From a virus, in IMG/VR virus record IMGVR_UViG_3300044616_001123, positions 1 to 25,430 of that record: a stretch of 25,430 bases of DNA, one strand, 5' to 3'. The notes beneath the pieces were generated by a model. It was not told the origin of the DNA, did no database searches, and saw only the letters and a list, made by a program, of their open reading frames with translations. Made by a program: the position numbers and the translations under genes. Of the stretch, positions 13,121-19,220 are shown piece after piece. Position 1 is the stretch's first letter. Each line of letters opens with the position of its first letter.

Positions 13121-13956
13121 TGATGGCAGGACGACCAGATAGCTGGATGCCGCTGTACGTCGCGGACTACCTCGCGGACACGGCGCATCTGACCGCCGCC
13201 CAGAGCGGCGCCTACCTCCACCTCATCATGGCCTACTGGCGAGCCGGCGGGCCGCTGCGCCTGAGCGACGACGCGCTCGCTCGCGCGGCCAGGATGACGC
13301 CTGACGAGTGGATCGAGAACCGTGACGCGGTGCTTGCGTTCTTCGCGGTCTCGTCCGGTCAGATCCGTCATGGCCGGATCGATCACGAACTGGCCGAGGC
13401 CGCCCGCCTCTACGACGCCCGAAAGCGGCGCACCGAGGCCGCGACCGCCGCGAGGGCTGCGCGCAACGTAACGGACAACGTAACGATGAACGTAACGTCC
13501 GACGTAACGACCAACGTAACGTACACACAACCACAACCACAACCACAACCACCCTTTCCTTCGGAAAGAACCAGTTCTGAGAAACCGGTTCTGGGGGGTG
13601 CAGGGGGGAAGCGCGCAGAGCGCGCCGATCGAGGAACCCGCCTGCCCGACAATTGGTTGCCTTCGGAGGATGACCGGGCCTTCGCCGGCAGCCTCGGCGT
13701 CGCGGTCGAGCGCGAGGCGGCGTCGTTCAGGGATTACTGGCACGCGAAGCCCGGCGCGGACGGGCGGAAAACGAACTGGTCGGCAACCTGGCGCAACTGG
13801 GTGCGCCGCACGAGCGAACGGAGGACGACGAATGGCACAGGATCTCGCACGGGCAACGGTTTTCTCGCAGTCGCTCGGGAGTTGGCTTCAGAGGGCCGAG
13901 ACCGAGACGCCGGGCTCGCAGCTTTCGATCCCCCCGAGCGTCCGGGCCGAGGCTGA
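13120..13956 (+). CDS. YdaU/DUF1376-type replication initiator-like protein
   Basis: 278 residues from ATG 13120, or 277 from the adjacent ATG 13123, which has better spacing (five bases) from AGGAGG. Residues about 8-90 form the DUF1376 (YdaU) domain: WMPLYVADYLADTAHLTAAQ, SGAYLHLIMAYWRAGGPL, DDALARAARMTPDEW. A low-complexity linker (about 115-145) consists of repeats x-N-V-T and then QPQPQPQPP, encoded by iteron-like DNA. The C-terminal part has LPDNWLPSEDDRAFAGSLGV and FRDYWHAKPGADG followed by TNWSATWRNWVRR, the usual end of such proteins. The last 40 or so residues overlap the next gene in another frame and may be incidental. By position it replaces lambda O. Confidence 0.78.
   Translation: MMAGRPDSWMPLYVADYLADTAHLTAAQSGAYLHLIMAYWRAGGPLRLSDDALARAARMTPDEWIENRDAVLAFFAVSSGQIRHGRIDHELAEAARLYDARKRRTEAATAARAARNVTDNVTMNVTSDVTTNVTYTQPQPQPQPPFPSERTSSEKPVLGGAGGKRAERADRGTRLPDNWLPSEDDRAFAGSLGVAVEREAASFRDYWHAKPGADGRKTNWSATWRNWVRRTSERRTTNGTGSRTGNGFLAVARELASEGRDRDAGLAAFDPPERPGRG
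13465..13550 (+). repeat. Intragenic iteron-like array, candidate replication origin
   Basis: Five repeats of AACGTAACG with strict 12-base spacing start at 13465, 13477, 13489, 13501 (first base G) and 13513. They are followed by four ACAACC hexamers at 13527-13550, a strand-asymmetric A/C stretch of lower G+C. The array lies inside the DUF1376 gene, as lambda iterons lie inside O. The repeats encode x-N-V-T units and a Gln-Pro tract. Confidence 0.6.
13554..13595 (+). repeat. Hairpin and direct repeats beside the iteron array
   Basis: CTTTCC-TTC-GGAAAG (13554-13568) is a perfect six-base hairpin. It is followed by two near-identical 13-base units, AACCAGTTCTGAG (13569-13581) and AACCGGTTCTGGG (13583-13595), each with a palindromic core. 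Together with the iterons they resemble origin architecture. Confidence 0.5.
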
Positions 13957-14467
13957 ACGCGCCCTGCAGGCCGTCGAGGACGCGCTGCAGCCCGCTCCGC
14001 AGGCGACGGTCGAGCGGTGGCTCGGCGCGCTCGGGACGCTCGTCGCGGGCCAGCTCAGCGCCGAGGACGCCAGGACGCGGATCGCGGCTTACGCGGCGAT
14101 GCTGAACTATCCGCGCCATGCCTACACCCGGTCGAGCCTCGACGCGGCGGCGCGGTCCTGCAAGTGGTTTCCCTCGTATGCCGAGGTCTGCCAGCTCCTC
14201 GACGCCGAGGTCGCGGCCGCGCACCGCCAGCGGCACCTCCTGCGGCGGGCGATCGCGGCGCCGGTCGAGGGCGACAGGCCGGTGGGGCGGTACTCGGCAA
14301 TGACCGACGCCCAGAGGGCGGAATTCGACGCGGCGATGGCGAAGTTCCGGTCGAGGTTCGCCTCGGATGCTTCCAGAAGCGCCGAGGATGGCGCAGGAGC
14401 GCCGGAAGGGGTTCGGGAGTCAGCGCGACCCACCTGTTCCCCTTCCGCTCTTCCTGAGCGATCCTAG
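13832..14467 (+). CDS. Replication protein, helicase-loader-like (lambda P position)
   Basis: 211 residues from ATG 13832, with GGAGG about ten bases upstream; it overlaps the end of the initiator gene by 125 bases in another frame. An N-terminal helical part (MAQDLARATVFSQSLGSWLQ) leads to ERWLGALGTLVAGQLSAEDA and IAAYAAMLNYPRHAYTRSSL, then CKWFPSYAEVCQLLDAEV, a W-F-P-S-x-x-E pattern seen in several phage helicase loaders. The C-terminus (after about 170) is Ser/Pro/Ala-rich and probably disordered. Gene order after an O-like initiator supports the role; no Walker motif is present, so it is not a DnaC-type ATPase. The function is an inference. Confidence 0.6.
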   Translation: MAQDLARATVFSQSLGSWLQRAETETPGSQLSIPPSVRAEAERALQAVEDALQPAPQATVERWLGALGTLVAGQLSAEDARTRIAAYAAMLNYPRHAYTRSSLDAAARSCKWFPSYAEVCQLLDAEVAAAHRQRHLLRRAIAAPVEGDRPVGRYSAMTDAQRAEFDAAMAKFRSRFASDASRSAEDGAGAPEGVRESARPTCSPSALPERS

Positions 14468-14472
14468 GAAGA
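14449..14472 (+). terminator. Weak inverted repeat at the end of the replication operon
   Basis: TCTTCCT (14449-14455) and AGGAAGA (14466-14472) can pair around ten bases spanning the stop codon of the helicase-loader-like gene. The stem is A/T-G mixed and no clear T-run follows, so termination is doubtful. Confidence 0.22.
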
Positions 14473-14527
14473 AATAAGCGTTTCGGGTCGGAGGTGCGCC
14501 GGGGTATGGGCGTGAACGCAGGGCGAT

Positions 14528-14562
14528 ATGCGGTTGACGCATGGCGCGGCGCGGGGCATGAT
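14528..14562 (+). promoter_or_regulatory. Promoter of the packaging/late operon with overlapping operator-like palindrome
   Basis: TTGACG (14534-14539), 17 bases, CATGAT (14557-14562) is the best sigma70-type promoter in the window. A palindrome ATGCG-GTTGA-CGCAT (14528-14542) covers the -35. Downstream, GCATG/CATGC (14556-14573) and ATCGC/GCGAT (14586-14600) are further inverted repeats before the terminase gene, so this 141-base gap may also hold the packaging-initiation site. Confidence 0.55.
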
Positions 14563-14608
14563 TTGGGCCATGCAGACCATGCCTGATCGCGATTTGCGAT
14601 AATCTGCC

Positions 14609-14887
14609 ATGGCGAAGGGCAAGAAAACCGGCGGCGGATCAAGGGCCGGGCGACCGAACCGCTCGACCGCGAACGCCCGCGAGGCCATTGCCGCGTTCGT
14701 CGAGCAACAGACGCCGCGCCTCGGCCATTTGCTCGAGCGCATCGAGGCCGAGGAAGGCCCGCTGGCTGCGTTTCGGTGCATCCAAGACCTGGTCGAGTAC
14801 CACGTGCCGAAGCTCGCGCGCACCGAGGTAACCGGCCCTGAGGGCGGCCCGCAGGTGATCCGCTACGAGTGGGGCGAGCCGGAATGA
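14609..14887 (+). CDS. Putative terminase small subunit
   Basis: 92 residues from ATG 14609; no strong ribosome site is seen. The basic, Gly-rich front AKGKKTGGGSRAGRPNRSTA is a likely DNA-contacting tail, followed by helices NAREAIAAFVEQQTPRLGHL and IEAEEGPLAAFRCIQDLVEY, and then HVPKLARTEVTGPEGG, a tail common in small proteins directly before terL. It overlaps terL by four bases (ATGA). Expected role: recognises the phage packaging site and recruits the large subunit. It is shorter than many small terminases, so the call relies on position and the G-R-P-N pattern. Confidence 0.65.
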   Translation: MAKGKKTGGGSRAGRPNRSTANAREAIAAFVEQQTPRLGHLLERIEAEEGPLAAFRCIQDLVEYHVPKLARTEVTGPEGGPQVIRYEWGEPE

Positions 14888-16233
14888 GCGAGCCGCGCGT
14901 GCTGACGGTTCGGATGCCCTACAAGCCGCGCAAGGCGTTCATGGCCTTCCATCGCCGCACGCAACGCTGGGCCTGCCTCGTCGCTCACCGCCGCGCAGGC
15001 AAGACGGTCGCGGCGGTCAACGACCTGATCCGAGCCGCGATCACCGCGCAGCGGCCGCACGCGCACTACGCTTACGTTGCGCCATATCGCTCGCAGGCCA
15101 AGTCCGTCGCGTGGGACTACCTCAAGCGCTTCGCCGCGCCCGCTACCGCTGGCGTCAACGAGGCCGAGCTGCTGCTCACGACGCACACAGGCGCGAAGAT
15201 CCAGCTGTTCGGCGCGGACAACGCCGACGCGATGCGAGGGCTCGGCTTCGACGGCGTCTACCTCGACGAGTACGGCGACTTCCGCCCGAGCGTCTGGGGC
15301 AACGTCATCCGGCCGACGCTCTCGGACAGAGCTGGCTGGGCCACGATCGGCGGAACGCCGAAGGGAAGAAACCAGTTCTACGAGGCCTTCGACGCCGCGC
15401 AGCGATCGCCGGATTGGTTCTGCCTGAAGCTGCCGGCCAGCGCCTCGGGCATCCTGCCGCCGACCGAATTGCATGCGCTCCGCGCGCAGCTGACGCAGGA
15501 TCAGTACGACCAGGAGTACGAGTGCTCGTTCGAAGCGGCCATATTGGGGGCGTTCTACGGCGTCGAGATGCGCGAGGCCTCGGACGCGGGCCGCATCGGG
15601 CGCGTCCCGCACGATCCCGATCGCCCGGTGTTCACGGCGTGGGACATCGGCTACCGCGACGACACGGCGATCTGGTTCTATCAGGTCGCTGGCGGCGAGA
15701 TCCACGTGCTGGACTACCACGCCAGCAGCGGCTCGACCGTCGCGGATCTAGCCGAGGTCGTCGCAGGCAAGCCGTTCCGCTACGCCCGCCACCACCTTCC
15801 GCACGACGCGCGCGCCAAGACGTTGGCGAGCGGCGGCCGCAGCGTGGTCGAGCAGCTCGCGGCGCTGCTGGGTGGCATCGGCAAGTTCACGATCGTCGCG
15901 GACCTCGGGGTGCAGGACGGCATCCAAGCCGCGCGCCTGGTCCTGCCACGCTGTTGGTTCGATGCCGAGCGCTGCCGCGAGGGCATCGAGGCCCTGCGCC
16001 AGTACCAGCGCGAGTACGACGAGGACAAGCGCGCCTTCCGCGCGACGCCTAGGCACGATTGGACCTCGCATCCGGCTGACGCTTTCCGTATGCTAGCCGT
16101 CGCGTGGCGCGAAGAGGCGCCCGTCGAGCCGCCTCGGGCCGACCGCCCGTTGCTCGTCGGTGCGACCAATGCCGCCACCTTGAACGACATGTGGGCCGCG
16201 CACGAAACGCGCAGCAGGAGCGCCAGGATATGA
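14884..16233 (+). CDS. terL: Terminase large subunit
   Basis: 449 residues from ATG 14884. The ATPase domain has a variant Walker A HRRAGKT (35-41), Walker B VYLDEYGDF (125-133) with D128 and E129, and the coupling motif GGTPKG (156-161). The nuclease domain has AWDIGYRDDTAIWF (252-265) with D253 as first metal ligand and HPADAFRML (396-404) with D399 as a late acid. Length and motif order match phage terminases; it pumps DNA into the prohead and cuts the concatemer. No intein or frameshift. It is followed without a gap by the DUF5856-like gene. Confidence 0.95.
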   Translation: MSEPRVLTVRMPYKPRKAFMAFHRRTQRWACLVAHRRAGKTVAAVNDLIRAAITAQRPHAHYAYVAPYRSQAKSVAWDYLKRFAAPATAGVNEAELLLTTHTGAKIQLFGADNADAMRGLGFDGVYLDEYGDFRPSVWGNVIRPTLSDRAGWATIGGTPKGRNQFYEAFDAAQRSPDWFCLKLPASASGILPPTELHALRAQLTQDQYDQEYECSFEAAILGAFYGVEMREASDAGRIGRVPHDPDRPVFTAWDIGYRDDTAIWFYQVAGGEIHVLDYHASSGSTVADLAEVVAGKPFRYARHHLPHDARAKTLASGGRSVVEQLAALLGGIGKFTIVADLGVQDGIQAARLVLPRCWFDAERCREGIEALRQYQREYDEDKRAFRATPRHDWTSHPADAFRMLAVAWREEAPVEPPRADRPLLVGATNAATLNDMWAAHETRSRSARI

Positions 16234-16622
16234 GCGAGGGCACCGAGTACCACGCCGCGATGGGCGAGTTCGCAGGCCACATGATCTGCACCGCCATCGC
16301 CGCGCACTTCATGCACTGGTCCACCTCAAGCTATGCCGCGCACAAGGCGGTGGGCGAGTACTACGAGGCGATCCCCGGCCTCGTGGATACCGTCGTCGAG
16401 GCCTATCAGGGCTGCTACGGCCTCGTCGGCAAGTTCGTCGCCCGCATGGACAACCCGCGCGGCAAGGGCGCTGAGGCGATGGTCTCGTACTTCGAGGACC
16501 AGAAGGCCTACGTCGAGAAGGCGCGCAAGAAGCTGCCCGAGCGCAGCGAGCTGCAGAACGAGATCGACACCATCGCGTCGCTGATCGACGCGACGATCTA
16601 CAAGCTCCGTTTCCTGTCCTGA
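16230..16622 (+). CDS. DUF5856-like, ferritin/Dps-like helical protein
   Basis: 130 residues, start in the terL stop (ATGA). It is predicted all-helical: FAGHMICTAIAAHFMHWSTS, SYAAHKAVGEYYEAIPGLVD, VVEAYQGCYGLVGKFVARMD, then ELQNEIDTIASLIDATIYKL. The spacing of HxxHW-type and E/H residues (H at HFMHW, H and E in AAHKAVGEYYE, E in VVEAYQG) recalls the four-helix ferritin-like fold of Dps, where such residues bind iron. Phage proteins of this type are known as DUF5856; no function is proven. A role in protecting or organising DNA is speculative. Confidence 0.7.
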   Translation: MSEGTEYHAAMGEFAGHMICTAIAAHFMHWSTSSYAAHKAVGEYYEAIPGLVDTVVEAYQGCYGLVGKFVARMDNPRGKGAEAMVSYFEDQKAYVEKARKKLPERSELQNEIDTIASLIDATIYKLRFLS

Positions 16623-16632
16623 GGAGGCCCAG

Positions 16633-16938
16633 ATGGCCGGCGTCAGCTACCCCTACCGCTACCAGTACGAGACCGTCGCGGTCTCGCAATCGAACCAAGT
16701 TCTCGGCGGCACGGGCGCGGCGGGCGACTACCTGCACCGCCTCGTCGTCGCCGTCGCGACCGCCGCGACCTCGACGGTCTCGGTGATCGACGGCTCGACC
16801 ACGATCCTGTCGATACCCGCAAACACGCCCATCGGCGTCTACGACGTGGACATCGAAGCGGCGGCGGTGACCGGCCCGTGGAAGATCACGACCGGCGCGG
16901 GCGTCACAGTCCTCGCCGTCGGCATCTTCTCGGCGTGA
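16633..16938 (+). CDS. Small beta-rich virion protein, putative head decoration
   Basis: 101 residues with ribosome site GAGGAGGCCCAG before ATG. Composition is beta-like (Thr, Val, Ala, Gly): YPYRYQYETVAVSQSNQVLG, GDYLHRLVVAVATAATSTVS, VIDGSTTILSIPANTPIGVY, WKITTGAGVTVLAVGIFSA. It has one compact beta domain, no TM or catalytic motif. Similar small proteins occur beside head genes in podoviruses; decoration or head completion is inferred from position. Confidence 0.6.
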   Translation: MAGVSYPYRYQYETVAVSQSNQVLGGTGAAGDYLHRLVVAVATAATSTVSVIDGSTTILSIPANTPIGVYDVDIEAAAVTGPWKITTGAGVTVLAVGIFSA

Positions 16939-16942
16939 TGCC

Positions 16943-17101
16943 ATGAACAAGGCTGGCCTCTACGCCAACATCCTCGCCAAGCAGGAGAGGATCAAGGCTG
17001 GCTCCGGCGAGAGGATGAAGCGCCCCGGCGAGAAGGGAAGGCCGAGCGAGGCCGACTTCAAACAGGCCGCGAAGACCGCGAAGCCGGAGAAAAAGCGATG
17101 A
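16943..17101 (+). CDS. 52-residue Lys-rich phage protein
   Basis: Starts four bases after the previous stop and ends overlapping the next start (ATGA). Sequence opens MNKAGLYANILAKQERIKAG and ends with a Lys/Ala-rich tail (KQAAKTAKPEKKR). The pattern NKAGLYANIxAKxxRIKAGS followed by MxxPGxKG recurs in phages beside the next gene's family. It is basic and probably disordered. Role unknown, perhaps DNA or capsid binding. Confidence 0.65.
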   Translation: MNKAGLYANILAKQERIKAGSGERMKRPGEKGRPSEADFKQAAKTAKPEKKR

Positions 17102-17391
17102 GCAGCCCGGCTTGGCAGCGCAAGGAAGGCCAGAACCCCAAGGGCGGGCTCAACGAGAAGGGCCGCGCGTCCTACAAGGCCGAGACCGGCGGCACGCTCA
17201 AGGCTCCCGTGAAGTCCGGCGACAACCCGCGCCGCGCCAGCTTCCTCGCTCGCATGGGCAACATGCCCGGCCCGATGGAGAAGAACGGCAAGCCGACCCG
17301 CCTCGCCCTGGCGCTGCGCGCATGGGGCGCGTCGAGCAAGGAAGACGCCAAGTCCAAGGCCCGCGCCATCAGCGCGCGCAACAAGGAGTGA
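17098..17391 (+). CDS. DUF6321-like phage protein
   Basis: 97 residues. MSSPAWQRKEGQNPKGGLNE begins a pattern seen in DUF6321 proteins: W-x-R-K-E-G-x-N-P-x-G-G-L-N, KGRASYKAETGGTLKAPV, RRASFLARMGNMPGPM, KPTRLALALRAWG, and a basic helix at the end. It usually follows the small Lys-rich protein in phages, as here. Known family, no established function; highly basic, so DNA-binding in the head is possible. Confidence 0.75.
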   Translation: MSSPAWQRKEGQNPKGGLNEKGRASYKAETGGTLKAPVKSGDNPRRASFLARMGNMPGPMEKNGKPTRLALALRAWGASSKEDAKSKARAISARNKE

Positions 17392-18002
17392 TGCCGATGG
17401 CAATGAGCCGCGACGAGCAGGACGCATTCGACCGCCGCATGGCGGGCATCATGGACCCGATGCTGCGCCCCGAAGGCACCGCCGGAGGCCCGGTGCGGTC
17501 CTACTCGCTCGACGACATCCGCCGCTTCCTCGGCTTCGGTAACCGCCCGGCGATGTCGCCCGCCGAGGCTGCGGACGCCGCGCAGATGTACGAGCGGCTG
17601 CCCAATCCCGCCCTGCCTCCGACGCCGCCCGGCGGCTACGACGCCCCGTCGCCGTCGATCCCGTACATGCCCTCAACCGACCCGCGCGGCGCTGCGGCCC
17701 CGATCCCGCCGCCGCCGCGTCCTGCTGCGCCCGCAAGGCCGCGCCTGCCTGTCATGGCGGGAATGCCGAGCGAGGCAGACATGCAGTTCCAGCCCGCGCG
17801 CATCGACACATTCGGTGGCCTGTCGCCCGCGGACATGGCGGCGATGGCTGCGCCCGCGCCCGTGCCGTCCCCTGTGATGGACCCAATCGGCCCGCCGCCG
17901 GCCCGGCCGATCGCCGCGCGCGGCCGCCCGTCGCCTGCCGATCTTGCTCGGGCGTTGCGCGAGTCCGACGAGCGGTTCGCGCGTAGCACCGCGCAGCGAT
18001 GA
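17391..18002 (+). CDS. Pro/Ala/Met-rich protein, possibly virion-associated
   Basis: 203 residues from ATG 17391, sharing a base with the upstream stop. In-frame Met codons at residues 3 and 5 could also serve. The first 60 residues are helical (SRDEQDAFDRRMAGIMDPML, SLDDIRRFLGFG, SPAEAADAAQMYERL). The rest is mostly Pro-rich and disordered (GAAAPIPPPPRPAAPARPRL), with a final short helix PADLARALRESDERFAR. Not recognised. Likely a flexible head or assembly protein given its place between packaging and portal genes. Confidence 0.55.
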   Translation: MPMAMSRDEQDAFDRRMAGIMDPMLRPEGTAGGPVRSYSLDDIRRFLGFGNRPAMSPAEAADAAQMYERLPNPALPPTPPGGYDAPSPSIPYMPSTDPRGAAAPIPPPPRPAAPARPRLPVMAGMPSEADMQFQPARIDTFGGLSPADMAAMAAPAPVPSPVMDPIGPPPARPIAARGRPSPADLARALRESDERFARSTAQR

Positions 18003-18598
18003 TCACCATCGCCACCGTCCTGCGCTCGGGCGGCGAGTACGAGCCCCGGCACGTCGTCGCGCTCCGCGACATGTGTCGGCGGTTCGTTCCCATGCACCGC
18101 TTCATCTGCCTGACGGACAAGCCCAACGCGCTGCCGCTGGAGACGATCGAGCTTCTCCACGACTGGCCGGGCTGGTGGTCGAAGATGGAGATCTTCCGGC
18201 TGCGCGGGCCGGTGCTGTACCTCGACCTCGACACCGTGATCGTGCGCGACATCTCGCCGGTCATCGAGCTGGCGGGCGACGACGAGTTCGTCATTCTGCG
18301 CGACTTCTACCGGGGCCGGATGAACAAGGCCGCGATGCAGTCGAGCATGATGCTGTGGTCGGGCGACATGAGCCGCCTCTACCGCGCCTTTCGCGAGGAA
18401 CAGCGCTTCTACCTCGGCGGCGACCAGGAGTGGCTTGAGCAGCACCTCGACATCGCGCCCGCCTACTGGCAGGACATCTGCCCGCGCTCGATCAGCAGCT
18501 TCAAGGCCAGCCCGCGCTCGGCCTCGGAGCGCATCATCATCTTCCACGGCCACCCGCGCCCGTGGGAACAGGACGAGGTCAAGTATGCAGCGGCGTGA
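17999..18598 (+). CDS. Glycosyltransferase-like protein (GT-A fold)
   Basis: 199 residues, ATGA overlap with the upstream gene. MITIATVLRSGGEYEPRHVV opens like nucleotide-sugar transferases; FICLTDKP (35-42) and the D-x-D motif in VLYLDLDTVI (D76, D78) are the sugar-nucleotide and metal site. WPGWWSKMEIF and QSSMMLWSGD plus GGDQEWLEQH continue the GT8/GT32-like pattern, ending with IIIFHGHPRPW. Cytosolic, no TM. It probably moves a sugar to a phage or host acceptor. The next gene, an FkbM-type methyltransferase, overlaps it by 14 bases, so the two likely act together. Such a pair in a head operon is unusual. Confidence 0.8.
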   Translation: MITIATVLRSGGEYEPRHVVALRDMCRRFVPMHRFICLTDKPNALPLETIELLHDWPGWWSKMEIFRLRGPVLYLDLDTVIVRDISPVIELAGDDEFVILRDFYRGRMNKAAMQSSMMLWSGDMSRLYRAFREEQRFYLGGDQEWLEQHLDIAPAYWQDICPRSISSFKASPRSASERIIIFHGHPRPWEQDEVKYAAA

Positions 18599-19220
18599 AG
18601 GCTGGCATGTCCCTGACGCCGATCAGGTGGCGCTGGAGATCATCCTCGCGGAGGTGGGCGACCTCGACACCGACATCCTGCCGCTGACCTCGGGCCGTCG
18701 CACGGTCGTGCAGGCGGGCGGCAACATCGGCATCTGGCCGGTCGCGCTGGCCGGGCATTTCGACAAGGTGCTGACGGTCGAGCCCGACGAGGAGAACCAC
18801 GCGGCGCTGCTGCTGAACCTCGACGAGCGGCTCAAGGGCGCCGACCGGGCGAAGGTCTCGGCCTATCGCGGCGCGTTCGGCGCGTCGGCTGGCACGGGCG
18901 CAATGGACAGGTTCGATCGCCACAACATCGGCGCGCATCGCGTGAAGAACGGCGCCGAGTTCTCGATCATGCGGATCGACAGCTTCGACATCGATGACTG
19001 CGACCTGCTCTGCCTCGACGTCGAGGGCTACGAGCATTTCGCGGTGCAGGGCGCGAAGGAGACGATCTTCCGCTCCTGGCCGACCATCGTGCTCGAGTTG
19101 AAGGGCCTTGGCGAGCGGTACGGCGCGACCGACGTTGACACCATCACCATGCTGGCCGATTGGGGCTACATGATCGCGGGCCATGTGCATCGCGACGTCA
19201 TCTTCCGAAGGAGGCCGTGA
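18585..19220 (+). CDS. FkbM-family SAM-dependent methyltransferase
   Basis: 211 residues from ATG 18585. Motif I VVQAGGNIGIWP (41-52) with E67 of VLTVEPDEENHAALLLNLDE as the ribose-binding acid, and the FkbM signature LDVEGYEHFAVQGA (144-157), identify the family. The end (TIVLELKGLGERYG, DTITMLADWGYMI) matches as well. FkbM enzymes commonly O-methylate sugars or related hydroxyls, which fits the adjacent glycosyltransferase. No TM or target domain. Its stop shares a base with the portal ATG, so it is co-expressed with late genes. Confidence 0.85.
   Translation: MQRREGWHVPDADQVALEIILAEVGDLDTDILPLTSGRRTVVQAGGNIGIWPVALAGHFDKVLTVEPDEENHAALLLNLDERLKGADRAKVSAYRGAFGASAGTGAMDRFDRHNIGAHRVKNGAEFSIMRIDSFDIDDCDLLCLDVEGYEHFAVQGAKETIFRSWPTIVLELKGLGERYGATDVDTITMLADWGYMIAGHVHRDVIFRRRP

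Noticed and set aside
13465-13550. CRISPR array
   Set aside because: Units of 9-12 bases with three-base gaps inside a coding frame do not form repeat-spacer architecture.
13832-13956. Frameshift or sequencing error joining the initiator-like and helicase-loader-like genes
   Set aside because: The initiator-like protein reaches its usual end motif (WRNWVRR) before the overlap, and the next gene has its own ATG and GGAGG; two separate genes explain it better.
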